From: Sandaracinobacteroides sp031425455
GTDB taxonomy: Bacteria > Pseudomonadota > Alphaproteobacteria > Sphingomonadales > Sphingomonadaceae
DNA: 14,192 bases
Assembly: GCA_031425455.1 (NCBI GenBank)
Contig: JANPJJ010000098.1
Coordinates: forward strand, 1-14,192
Reading direction: 5' to 3'
Made by a program: the position numbers and the translations under genes
Shown here: one piece after another, positions 5,214 to 13,269 of the stretch
Numbering within the stretch: the stretch's first letter is position 1
How the letters are laid out: the number at the start of each line of letters is the position of its first letter
Notes under the pieces: generated by a model
The model's input: the letters and a program-made list of their open reading frames with translations, nothing else
Databases searched by the model: none
What the model was told of the DNA's origin: nothing

Positions 5214-6425
5214 CTACCTCGCCAGCGGCGGCGCGAATCTCTCCCGCGCCAGCAGTGCGATCTTGCGCCCCATCTCCTGCCCGGCTTCGTTCGAGAAGCG
5301 GAAATGCATGCCGCCCTGGATGCGGGCGAGGCTGGTAGCGGCCCGGAAGCTCGGCCAATCGGGAAAGACCATGCCGGCCGTCCAGGGCATGCTGTCCGAC
5401 GCGACGGTGATGGGCCCCCTGGTTTCGGGCTCCAGCAAAGTCGCGATCAGGCCCGACGCGATGCAGTGGCCGCACGGATATTCAGGGTGGTTGGGCGTGG
5501 TCAGCACGGGTTCCCACAGTGGATCGCGCGTCGTGGCCGGATTGTCGTCGCGATCGGCGTTGCGGATGGCGTTCCACGGGCGCCAGGCCTGGTACTTCAT
5601 CTTGGCGGCGGCAGTGGCGGCGTTGCTGTCGTGCTGGGCCATTCGCACCAGCGCCCAGAATCGGGCGCGATCGACCAGTCTCGGCTTCGCCGCCGCGGCT
5701 CGCTCGATCATCGGGTCCATGTTGAACCCGCCCAGAAAGCTGGCGAGCGTCTTCGCCAGCGGTGTGGCGCCCGGCTGGTCGATGCCACCCAGCGTGCGGG
5801 TCTCGTTCAGGTCGCGGGCGTAGCGCTCGCTGGTCAGCGCAGGCGGCGCGGGGGGCATGACCTCGTCGAACGATTTCAGGAACAGGGGCTGCGCGCGGAG
5901 CGCCCATGGCGCCATCAGGCTGGGCATCGGGGGGGCGAACTCGCCGGGGGCGCTGCGCGGCCGATAGGGTTCGGGTTCGGCGCCCGCGAACAGGTTCCGC
6001 TTCAGGACAGCGGCCGCAGTGTCTGTTCCGAGGGCAATGCCCGCGCTCCGTTCGGCGCTGTCCGGGATCGACGCGAGCGATAGCTCGAGCGCCTGGTCCA
6101 GCCGGACACGCTCGGCCGGCAACAGCGAGACGAGAACGTCATGGGCTGCCTGCGCAACGGCGGCTTCGCCCGAGGCGCCGGGGGCGGGGGCAAGCCCGAG
6201 CCAGCTGCGGTAGCGGGGGTCGGCACGGTTGGCCGCTTCGAACGCGGCAAGGGCGACCAGCGCGGGGGCGCTGCGCTGGGTCTGGTCCTGCTGGGGCGGA
6301 GCCAGGGAGGGCCGCCCGTCCGGAGACCGCCCGGCAAGCTCGACCCAGCCCGAAACGATGTCGGCCGAGGCCGGCGCGGCGGCCATCAGCAGCGCCGCAA
6401 GACCCGCGAGAAATGATGTGCGCAT
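5214..6425 (-). CDS. Secreted vanadium-dependent haloperoxidase-like PAP2-superfamily protein
   Basis: This is a 403-residue exported protein with a signal peptide at 1-21 (cleavage after ASA). Its C-terminal half has the vanadium haloperoxidase/acid phosphatase active-site pattern: Lys275-x6-Arg282-Pro283 (KMKYQAWRP), then HPEYPCGH ending at His320, then Arg368-x5-His374 in ARIQGGMHFRFSNEAG. The spacing of Lys, Arg, His, Arg and His equals that of vanadium chloroperoxidase, so an oxyanion (vanadate or phosphate) site is very likely. The usual Ser of the PSGH motif is Cys318 here. The N-terminal half, with the helical SAPALVALAAFEAAN segment, is typical of the haloperoxidase branch rather than small PAP2 phosphatases. 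It may act in the periplasm as a haloperoxidase or a phosphatase; sequence does not decide which. GGGGA precedes the ATG. The PLD gene ends 50 bp upstream on the same strand. Confidence 0.9.
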   Translation of the reverse strand: MRTSFLAGLAALLMAAAPASADIVSGWVELAGRSPDGRPSLAPPQQDQTQRSAPALVALAAFEAANRADPRYRSWLGLAPAPGASGEAAVAQAAHDVLVSLLPAERVRLDQALELSLASIPDSAERSAGIALGTDTAAAVLKRNLFAGAEPEPYRPRSAPGEFAPPMPSLMAPWALRAQPLFLKSFDEVMPPAPPALTSERYARDLNETRTLGGIDQPGATPLAKTLASFLGGFNMDPMIERAAAAKPRLVDRARFWALVRMAQHDSNAATAAAKMKYQAWRPWNAIRNADRDDNPATTRDPLWEPVLTTPNHPEYPCGHCIASGLIATLLEPETRGPITVASDSMPWTAGMVFPDWPSFRAATSLARIQGGMHFRFSNEAGQEMGRKIALLARERFAPPLAR

Positions 6426-6475
6426 GATCGTCCCCGCTGGTTTTCACCGAAAGGTTAACACAGCGAGGCCGGCAT

Positions 6476-8206
6476 TCACACCAGGTCGTCGGGGATGAAC
6501 CAGGCCGGGCGGCCGAAGCGGCGGACGCGGGCGTAGCGGTAGGGGAGGACGAACCCCTGGCGGTCTGGCGGGTCCTTCAGGACATTGGTGTCGGCGGTTT
6601 CGCGCCAGAGCGGCAGGCCGTTCCCGGGCGCCGGCAGCGTTGCGGGCGGCAGGTCCAGCAGCTGGCCCCACAGCTTGCGGCGCATCGCCTCGATCCCGGC
6701 CGGGTCTTCCCACAGCACGCCGAACTCCGAATCCCAGCCGAAGCTGCGGCCGTTGATGTTGGCGCTGGAGACGAGCGCATGGGTGTCGTCGGCGACCAGC
6801 ATCTTGGCGTGAACATAGATCATGCCGGCCTGGAAAGCGGCGCCCCGGTCCGCAACCAGCTCCTTTTCCTCGTCGGTCAGCGGCGCCTTGCGGCCCAGCG
6901 CGAACAAGCCCAGGCGGGGGCCGAGCGCGCGGCGCAGCTTGCCCAGCGCCCGGGCCTGCAGCCATTCGCCGTGGCGGTGGGCGGGGTTTTCGCCATGGCC
7001 TTCGAACGCCACTTCGTCCGGCGCCTGGGGCAGCAGAATGATGACTTCGAGGCCGGGGTTGCGCCGCGCGGCTTCCACGATCCAGCCTGCGGCACGGCGC
7101 GAGCGGAAGAACTGCGCCTCGATATAGAGCATCCGGCGTGCGGCGAAGATCAGGTTGCGGTGCGCCTGCATCAGCTCGCGGATGTGGCGGCTGGGGCCCA
7201 GGGCGAACAACCGACGCGAGCGGCGCGAGAGGGTGCGGAGCAGTTGCGCCCGGGCCGGGCCATCCGCCAGCTCGTCGGGAACGCCCCCGGGCTCGGGCAT
7301 CGCATCCAGCGGGTCGATCACCAGCTCGCGGTCGGAGCCGGTGAGCCAGTGGCTGGTGATCTCGCGGAATCGCGGCAACTCCGCGTTCCACAGACGCCGG
7401 AAATGTTCGGCGGCGTCGCCGGCCGCCGGGCCCTCCACCTTGACCGAGATATCGTGCCACGTCTCCGGCGCCGGCTGCACATAGCGTCTGGTTTCCCAGC
7501 GCCGCTCGTCGACGTCCAGCCCGCCCACGATCGCGACCGTGCCGTCCAGCACGGCGAACTTGTGATGGTGGGTGGCGGGCCACATGCGGGGTGGGGGGCC
7601 GCGGTGGAAGCGCGGCTTGCCCTCGCTTGCCTTCACATAGCGCCAGAGGCCGGGGCGAACGGCGAGAAGCTCCTCGATGTCGCCACCGGCCTGGGCGAAT
7701 TCCCGCACGAGCTTCCTCAGGACGAACCCCATCGGCAGGCGAAGCAGCTGGCGCCAGGCCCAGCCCAGCTCGCCCTCGTGCTGGCTGACGATGATCTCGA
7801 AGCGTTCGCGGTCGGGCTCGGGCAGGTCCTCCAGCATGTCGCGCAGCGCCCGGAAGCTCGACCAGCTGGAGGCATGAAGCTGATGCGCCAGTGTCGGCTC
7901 GAAATCCGTCAGCAGAATGCGCACGGTGGCGCCCTCGCCGATCTTCGCGTGCAGCAGCTGGCGCCAGTCGGCATGGCCGGCCGCCCCGGCTTCGGGCGAG
8001 CGCGTTCGTGTCAGCGGGTCGAACACGCGGAACGCCAGGAAGATGGTGCGCCGGGCGCCGAGCACGAGGCGCTCCAGCTCGGGATACATTTCGGCCGCCA
8101 GAATCAGCGGCGTGATGCGGCTGCCCGTGCGGACCGGGAAGGGCCGGTCCGTCGGCGGGGATTGCCGCCGCGGGCCGTGATCGGGGGAGAGGAACGGGGG
8201 CTGCAT
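6476..8206 (-). CDS. Phospholipase D-superfamily protein with two HKD motifs
   Basis: This is a 576-residue protein with the two catalytic motifs of the PLD superfamily: THHHKFAVLDGTVAIVGGLD (His214, Lys216, Asp221) and VHAKMLVADDTHALVSSANI (His466, Lys468, Asp473). Each is followed by the usual Gly/Ser-Asn-rich turn. The two half-domains make one active site acting through a phosphohistidine intermediate. No signal peptide or membrane helix is evident, unlike typical cardiolipin synthases with N-terminal helices, so a soluble or peripherally bound phospholipase D or transphosphatidylase is more likely. The basic Pro-rich N-terminus (1-30) looks unstructured. The ATG at 8206 lacks a clear Shine-Dalgarno sequence; the frame is open upstream into the neighbouring gene, so the start is less certain than the frame. 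The haloperoxidase-like gene follows after 50 bp. Confidence 0.9.
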   Translation of the reverse strand: MQPPFLSPDHGPRRQSPPTDRPFPVRTGSRITPLILAAEMYPELERLVLGARRTIFLAFRVFDPLTRTRSPEAGAAGHADWRQLLHAKIGEGATVRILLTDFEPTLAHQLHASSWSSFRALRDMLEDLPEPDRERFEIIVSQHEGELGWAWRQLLRLPMGFVLRKLVREFAQAGGDIEELLAVRPGLWRYVKASEGKPRFHRGPPPRMWPATHHHKFAVLDGTVAIVGGLDVDERRWETRRYVQPAPETWHDISVKVEGPAAGDAAEHFRRLWNAELPRFREITSHWLTGSDRELVIDPLDAMPEPGGVPDELADGPARAQLLRTLSRRSRRLFALGPSRHIRELMQAHRNLIFAARRMLYIEAQFFRSRRAAGWIVEAARRNPGLEVIILLPQAPDEVAFEGHGENPAHRHGEWLQARALGKLRRALGPRLGLFALGRKAPLTDEEKELVADRGAAFQAGMIYVHAKMLVADDTHALVSSANINGRSFGWDSEFGVLWEDPAGIEAMRRKLWGQLLDLPPATLPAPGNGLPLWRETADTNVLKDPPDRQGFVLPYRYARVRRFGRPAWFIPDDLV

Positions 8207-8303
8207 CTGCGCTGCTTGTGGCAGGGATCGGTTGCGGTTGCGAGAGGGGCTGTCCAGGTGCGGGCCGGTGCCGCCTCCGACGAAGTCGGCTGGCGATCCT
8301 CCT
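8207..8303 (-). other. Spacer between the 132-aa protein and PLD genes
   Basis: This 97-bp same-strand gap holds a small 5-bp-stem hairpin (CCGAC/GTCGG, 8277-8289) without a T-tract. No convincing terminator or promoter is visible, so read-through from the upstream pair into the PLD gene is possible. Confidence 0.4.
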
Positions 8304-8702
8304 TCAGGCCGATGCCACGCGCAGCCGCACGCCGACCGAAGCGCCCTCGGTCGAGCTGCCTTCCATCTCCTGCTCCAGCACCATGTCGGCGCGCCAGTCA
8401 TTGCCGCCCATCACCGGGCGACCTTCGATTTCCAGCGCTGCGGCCTCCACCATTCGAACTTGTGCCAGCAAGCCTTCGGCCTCGCCCTTCAGCACCAGCC
8501 GGAGCACCCAGGCGAGGCCGGCCTTCTGGTCCGCGACATGGCGGCCGGTCATCTTCGAGACATCGGGCACGGGCGACATCGAGCGGATGTGAATCGACAG
8601 GCTCGGCCCTTCGCCGACCGGCACAGTGCCGAGCGAAACCGGGTGGTGCAGCGCCTCCGACAGGCGGGCGGCGAGCGCGGCAAGGGCATCGGTGGCGCTC
8701 AT
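8304..8702 (-). CDS. Unrecognised 132-residue protein coupled to acyl-CoA synthetase
   Basis: I do not recognise a family. The protein is soluble, with no signal peptide, membrane helix or cysteine. The N-terminus (1-20) looks like an amphipathic helix (TDALAALAARLSEALHH). A segment around LSIHIRSMSPVP follows, and the second half alternates hydrophobic residues like beta strands (GLAWVLRLVLKG, LLAQVRMVEAAALEIEG, ASVGVRLRVAS). Its ATG overlaps the TGA of the acyl-CoA synthetase as ATGA, which implies translational coupling and suggests a partner or accessory role. Codon use matches its neighbours, with strong third-position GC, so it is very likely a real gene. Possible roles include a substrate-binding or hotdog-like partner, but nothing in the sequence establishes any of these. 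Confidence 0.8.
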   Translation of the reverse strand: MSATDALAALAARLSEALHHPVSLGTVPVGEGPSLSIHIRSMSPVPDVSKMTGRHVADQKAGLAWVLRLVLKGEAEGLLAQVRMVEAAALEIEGRPVMGGNDWRADMVLEQEMEGSSTEGASVGVRLRVASA

Positions 8703-10396
8703 GCGGAGAGGACCTTCTGCTTCAGTTCGGTCTTCACGATCTTGCCGTTCGCATTGCGCGGAAGCGGCGCGTCGTGGATGTGGATCGCAACCGGCACCTT
8801 GAAACGGGCCAGCCGCCCGGCGACGAAGGCCTGCAAGGTGGCGGCGTCGACCGTGTGGCCGGGCTTCGTGCTGACGAAGGCGACCGGCTCCTCGCCAAGC
8901 ACCTGGTGCGGCCGGCCAACGAGTGCTGAATCCATGACAGCGGGGTGTTCGCAGAGCACGCCTTCTACCTCGACGCAGTAGATGTTCTCGCCGCCGCGGA
9001 TCAACATGTCTTTGGCGCGGTCGACGATGGCGATGAAGCCCTCCTCGTCGATTCGCGCCAGGTCGCCGGTGCGGACCCAGCCGTCCGGAAAGGTCTCGGC
9101 GGTTGCCTCGGGCTTGTTCCAATAGGCTTTCACGATGTTGGGCCCGAAGCCGTAGAGTTCGCCCACCTCGCCGGGCGGCAGCACCGTGCCGTCTGGCCCG
9201 CGCACTTCGGCGTCGCACACGGCGCAGGGCGGGCCGGCGCTGTCGGGACGGTTCAGATAATCCTCGCCGACATGGCTGGAGAAGGTGGCGCTCGTTTCCG
9301 TCATGCCCCAGCCATTGCCCGGCTGGGTGATAGTGCCGATCTGGCGCACCAGCTCGGGCGCGCTAGGGGCGCCGCCGTAGCTGATCGATTCAAGCGACGA
9401 AATATCGTACTTCGCCCGATCCGGATGAGTGAGCAGCTGCCACGCGATGGTCGGGACGCCGCCGGCCGATGTGATCCGCTCGCGTTCGATCAGCGCCAGC
9501 GCCTCGCCGGCGTCGAACTTGCGCTGCATCACGATCTTGCCACCGCCGACGAGGATCGGATTCAGGATCGCGTGGCTGCCGGTGGCGTGGAAGAAGGGGA
9601 CCGACAGCAAAATCGATTTCTGCGGGGTGGCCGGATCGGGAACAGGGGGGGGTTCCCCACGCCGCAGAAAGGCTCGCGCCGCCGCGAACGGGGTCGCCAT
9701 CACGTTGCAGCAGATGTTGCGGTGGGTGCCAAGCGCGCCCTTCGGTTTTCCCGTGGTGCCGCTGGTGTAGAAGATCGTCGCGTCGTCCTCGGGCGACAGG
9801 AACGGCGCCGGCGTGGGCCGGTCGGGCAGGTCGGCCCAGTTTTCGGGGGCGCCGATCACGGCTTCGAGAGACCGAACGCCGCCGCGGCAGGTGAGGACGT
9901 GCTTCAGGGCGGGCAGGGCGCCGAGGTGCGGGGCAATCCGCTCGAACCGCTCGGCATCGGCCACCAGCGCGACTGCGCCCGAATCGGCAAGGCCATATTC
10001 CAGCTCGGCGCCGGTCCACCAGGCGTTGAGCGGAGTGACGATGGCCCCCACCAGATGCCCGGCGTAGAAAGCGACCGGCCATTCCGGCAGATTGCGCATC
10101 ACGACGGCGATTCGGTCTCCGGCCGCGATTCCGATCGCGCGGAAATGCTTTGCCAGCGCAAGGGTGGCGCGAGCGAAGGCCTCGAACGTAACCCGCTCGC
10201 CTTCGTGGACCAGGAAGATGCGGTCGCCGTGCGCCCGGCCAGCGGCGAAGCAGTGCTGCAGGGTGGGCGGCGCGTTCTTCCACACGCGCGTCGGGCGGCC
10301 CCGGATGACAACGGTCTCCATCTCGAACGGGGCGCCGGGCGCCGTCAGCAGGGCATGTGCCTGAGCGATCGACATCGCCGGCCAAGTCGTCGTCAT
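8699..10396 (-). CDS. Class I adenylate-forming acyl-CoA synthetase (AMP-dependent ligase)
   Basis: This 565-residue cytosolic enzyme of the ANL superfamily activates a carboxylic acid with ATP to an acyl-AMP and then a CoA thioester. All core motifs are present: the P-loop YTSGTTGKPKG (210-220), GWGMTETS (362-369), the TGD at 443-445, the hinge VDRAKDMLIRGGENI (458-472) and the C-terminal catalytic lysine Lys552 in PRNANGKIVK. The length fits fatty- or aryl-acyl-CoA ligases. The substrate cannot be read from sequence; medium/long-chain fatty acids or aromatic acids are both plausible. The ATG at 10396 has GGGAGGAC six bases upstream. The gene is divergent from polA, with a 77-bp shared upstream region. 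Its stop overlaps the start of the unknown 132-aa gene, and the PLD and haloperoxidase-like genes follow on the same strand. Confidence 0.93.
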   Translation of the reverse strand: MTTTWPAMSIAQAHALLTAPGAPFEMETVVIRGRPTRVWKNAPPTLQHCFAAGRAHGDRIFLVHEGERVTFEAFARATLALAKHFRAIGIAAGDRIAVVMRNLPEWPVAFYAGHLVGAIVTPLNAWWTGAELEYGLADSGAVALVADAERFERIAPHLGALPALKHVLTCRGGVRSLEAVIGAPENWADLPDRPTPAPFLSPEDDATIFYTSGTTGKPKGALGTHRNICCNVMATPFAAARAFLRRGEPPPVPDPATPQKSILLSVPFFHATGSHAILNPILVGGGKIVMQRKFDAGEALALIERERITSAGGVPTIAWQLLTHPDRAKYDISSLESISYGGAPSAPELVRQIGTITQPGNGWGMTETSATFSSHVGEDYLNRPDSAGPPCAVCDAEVRGPDGTVLPPGEVGELYGFGPNIVKAYWNKPEATAETFPDGWVRTGDLARIDEEGFIAIVDRAKDMLIRGGENIYCVEVEGVLCEHPAVMDSALVGRPHQVLGEEPVAFVSTKPGHTVDAATLQAFVAGRLARFKVPVAIHIHDAPLPRNANGKIVKTELKQKVLSA

Positions 10397-10473
10397 TTCC
10401 GTCCTCCCGGGTCCGTTAAACGACAGGCCGGCGCCTCTCGCAATCCCCCGCGTTGGCGGCTAGGGCCGGTTGC
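10397..10473. promoter_or_regulatory. Divergent promoter region of acyl-CoA synthetase and polA
   Basis: A 77-bp gap separates the two divergent start codons. The minus-strand GGGAGGAC (10401-10408) is the ribosome-binding site of the acyl-CoA synthetase. The AGGG at about 10462-10465 is a weak site for polA. No promoter boxes are clear enough to call. Confidence 0.4.
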
Positions 10474-13269
10474 ATGGCCAATCCGCCGCATCTGACCCTC
10501 ATCGACGGCTCGGGGTTCATCTTCCGGGCCTATCACCGGCTGCCCCCGCTCACCGACCCGCAGGGCACGCCGGTGGGCGCGGTGTTCGGCTTCACGTCGA
10601 TGTTGTGGAACCTGATCGAGGCGGCGCGGAAATCGCCCGAGGATGATTATCTCGCCGTGATCCTGGACGCCGGAAAGCAGAGCTTCAGGAACGAGCTGTT
10701 CGACGGCTACAAGGCGAACCGGCCCGATCCGCCCGAGGACCTGCTGCCGCAGTTCCCGCTGATCCGCGATGCCGTGTGCGCGCTGGGGGTGCCGTGCATC
10801 GAGAAGGCCAATTACGAGGCCGACGACCTGATCGCGAGCTATGCCGAGGCGGGCATCGCGGCGGGCATGACGGTGACGATCGTCAGCTCCGACAAGGACC
10901 TGATGCAGCTGGTGCGGCCCGGGCTCAGCCTGCTGGACACCATGCAGAACAAGCGCTTCGGCGAGGCCGAGGTAACGGAGAAATGGGGCGTGACGCCAAC
11001 CCAGCTGGCCGAGGTGCTGGCCCTGATGGGGGACAGTGTCGACAATATTCCGGGCGTGCCCGGCGTCGGGCCCAAGACGGCGGCCGAGCTGGTGAATTCG
11101 TTCGGGACGGTGGAAGGCGTGCTCGCCAACCTTGACGCAATCAAGAAGCCGAAGCTGCGGGAAAATCTGGCGCTGCACGCCGGGAACGCCCGGATGTCGC
11201 GCGTGCTGGTGGAGCTGAAGCGGGACATGCCGCTCGATCCAGGGCTCGATGCGCTGAAGCTGGACGAAAGCGAGAAGCCCGAAGAACGCGCCGCGCTGGC
11301 CGCCTTCCTGGCAAAGCACGGGTTTCGCAGCCTGCTCGCCAAGCTGGGCGACCTAGGGCGGAGCGCGGCGGAGACGATTGCCAAGCCGCAGGTGGAGGAG
11401 GGCGCCCCCGAGGACCCCCCCTTCGATCATGATGCCTATGAGACCGTCGTCACGATCGACCGGCTGAGGGCCTGGTGCGACGAGGCGCGGGCGCTGGGGC
11501 TGGTTGCGTTCGACACCGAGACGACGAGCCTGGACGCGACCCGGGCCGAGCTGGTCGGGTTCAGCCTCGCGACGGTGCCGGGGCGGTCCTGCTATGTGCC
11601 GCTGGGACATGTGGCGGGGGAGGGCTTGCTGGCCGAGCGGGTCGAGCAGCTGGCAATGGCAGACGCGCTGCCGATGCTGAAGACGCTTCTGGAAGACCCG
11701 GGCGTGCTGAAGGTCGGGCAGAATCTGAAGTACGACATGGTGGTAATGGCGGCGCACGGGATCGGAATTGCCCCGTTCGACGATACCATGCTGCTGTCCT
11801 ATGCGACGGCCGGCGGGCTGTTCGGCGGGCACGGGATGGACGAGCTTTCGCAGCGCCATTTGGGGCACAGCCCGATCGCCTACAAGGATGTGACCGGAAC
11901 GGGCAAGGCGCGGCACTGCTTCAGCCAGGTGCCGGTCGGCAAGGCCACCTGCTATGCCGCCGAAGACAGCGACATCGCGATCCGGCTGTGGGGTAAGCTG
12001 AAGCCGAAGTTGTGGCGCGACCGGGTCACGCGGGTTTACGAATGGTGCGACCGGCCGCTGGTGCCGGTGCTGGCCCGGATGGAGCTGGCCGGCGTGAAGG
12101 TGGACCGGGCCGAGCTGTCTCGCATGTCTGCCGAGTTCGCCGGTGAAATGGCGCGGCTGGAGGCGGACGTGCACGCGCTGGCGGGGCAGCCGTTCACGCT
12201 GGGCAGCCCGAAGCAGCTGGGGGACATATTGTTCGAGAAGCTGGGCCTGCCGGGCGGCAAGCGCGGCAAGAGCGGACAATATTCGACCGATGTGACCGAG
12301 ATGGAGCGGCTGGCGGCGGATGGCGTGCCGATCGCGCGCAAGTTGCTGGACTGGCGGCAGGTTTCCAAGCTGCGCTCGACTTACACCGAGGCTTTGCAGC
12401 AGCAGATCAACCCGGCGACCGGGCGGGTCCACACCAGCTATTCGATGGCGGTTGCCTCCACCGGTCGGCTGGCGTCGACCGACCCCAATCTGCAGAACAT
12501 CCCGATCCGAACCGAGATGGGCCGCCGCATCCGCGACGCGTTCGTCGCCGAGCCCGGCCATGTGATCCTGGCCGCAGACTATAACCAGATCGAGCTCCGG
12601 CTGATGGCGCATATCGCCGAAGTGCCCGAGCTGGCCGCGGCCTATGCACGCGGCGACGACATCCATGCGTTGACGGCGCGGCAGATCTTCGGGCTTGCCG
12701 TCGACGCGCCGGTGGACCGGGAGTTGCGGAGCCGGGCCAAGACCATCAACTTCTCGATCATCTACGGCATCTCGGCGTTCGGGCTGGCGCAGCGGCTGGG
12801 GATCGATCGCCGCGAGGCCGGCGACTTCATCGAGCGCTATCTGGCGCGCTATCCCGGCATCCGCCGCTATATGGCGGAAACCATCGCCAAGGTGCGCGAG
12901 GACGGGTTCGTGACCACGCTGTACGGCCGGCGCATCCATGTGCCGCTGATCCGATCGAAAGTGCAATCCGAACGTGCCGGGGCCGAGCGCGCGGCGGTGA
13001 ACGCGCCGGTGCAGGGAAGCGCGGCCGATATCATCAAGCGGGCAATGGTGCGGATGGAGCCGGCGCTTGCGGCGGCCGGGTTGACTGGCACGCGCATGTT
13101 GCTTCAGGTGCACGACGAACTGGTGTTCGAGGTTGCGGAAGCGGAGGTTGCCGACGCGGCCCGGATCATCCGCGAGGTGATGGAAACGGCGCACCGGCCG
13201 GCACTCGCGCTCAGCGTTCCGCTCGGCGTGGAGATCGGAACCGGCGTGAACTGGGGAGCAGCACATTGA
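10474..13269 (+). CDS. polA: DNA polymerase I
   Basis: This is a 931-residue full-length DNA polymerase I with three domains, acting in Okazaki-fragment processing and repair. The 5'-3' exonuclease (about 1-290) has LIDGSGFIFRAYH, ANYEADDLIASYA, VSSDKDLMQLV and GDSVDNIPGVPGVGPKTAAEL. The 3'-5' proofreading domain is intact, unlike in some bacterial lineages: Asp347/Glu349 (FDTET), Asp421 (NLKYD), Tyr494 and Asp498 (YAAED). The polymerase domain has motif A AADYNQIELRLMAH (Asp702), motif B RSRAKTINFSIIYG (Arg752, Lys756, Phe760, Tyr764) and motif C LLQVHDELVFEV (Asp881). The O-helix aromatic is Phe760, so discrimination against dideoxynucleotides should be as in E. coli Pol I. The ATG at 10474 fits the family N-terminus; an in-frame TTG at 10453 would add seven atypical residues. 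The stop overlaps the next gene by four bases. Confidence 0.98.
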   Translation: MANPPHLTLIDGSGFIFRAYHRLPPLTDPQGTPVGAVFGFTSMLWNLIEAARKSPEDDYLAVILDAGKQSFRNELFDGYKANRPDPPEDLLPQFPLIRDAVCALGVPCIEKANYEADDLIASYAEAGIAAGMTVTIVSSDKDLMQLVRPGLSLLDTMQNKRFGEAEVTEKWGVTPTQLAEVLALMGDSVDNIPGVPGVGPKTAAELVNSFGTVEGVLANLDAIKKPKLRENLALHAGNARMSRVLVELKRDMPLDPGLDALKLDESEKPEERAALAAFLAKHGFRSLLAKLGDLGRSAAETIAKPQVEEGAPEDPPFDHDAYETVVTIDRLRAWCDEARALGLVAFDTETTSLDATRAELVGFSLATVPGRSCYVPLGHVAGEGLLAERVEQLAMADALPMLKTLLEDPGVLKVGQNLKYDMVVMAAHGIGIAPFDDTMLLSYATAGGLFGGHGMDELSQRHLGHSPIAYKDVTGTGKARHCFSQVPVGKATCYAAEDSDIAIRLWGKLKPKLWRDRVTRVYEWCDRPLVPVLARMELAGVKVDRAELSRMSAEFAGEMARLEADVHALAGQPFTLGSPKQLGDILFEKLGLPGGKRGKSGQYSTDVTEMERLAADGVPIARKLLDWRQVSKLRSTYTEALQQQINPATGRVHTSYSMAVASTGRLASTDPNLQNIPIRTEMGRRIRDAFVAEPGHVILAADYNQIELRLMAHIAEVPELAAAYARGDDIHALTARQIFGLAVDAPVDRELRSRAKTINFSIIYGISAFGLAQRLGIDRREAGDFIERYLARYPGIRRYMAETIAKVREDGFVTTLYGRRIHVPLIRSKVQSERAGAERAAVNAPVQGSAADIIKRAMVRMEPALAAAGLTGTRMLLQVHDELVFEVAEAEVADAARIIREVMETAHRPALALSVPLGVEIGTGVNWGAAH
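13253..13258 (+). promoter_or_regulatory. Shine-Dalgarno site supporting the TTG lipoprotein start
   Basis: GGGGAG, inside the end of polA, lies seven bases before the TTG at 13266. It supports initiation at this non-AUG codon within the TTGA overlap. The lipobox of the product, at residues 12-15, also needs this start. Confidence 0.75.

Noticed and set aside
6779..8929. A 716-residue plus-strand open frame opposite the PLD gene
   Set aside because: It is antisense to a gene with intact HKD motifs, and its low-complexity Arg/Gly/Ala composition is typical of the shadow frames of GC-rich genes.
10453..10473. TTG start for polA, seven residues upstream
   Set aside because: The family N-terminus begins at MANPPHLTLIDGSGF; the extra residues are atypical and have no better ribosome-binding site.
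8945..10495. A 516-residue plus-strand open frame opposite the acyl-CoA synthetase
   Set aside because: The minus strand encodes every ANL-family motif; the plus frame shows no recognisable domain.
11353..13266. A 637-residue minus-strand open frame opposite polA
   Set aside because: It is the mirror of the polymerase codons, rich in Arg/His/Gln, with no family match.
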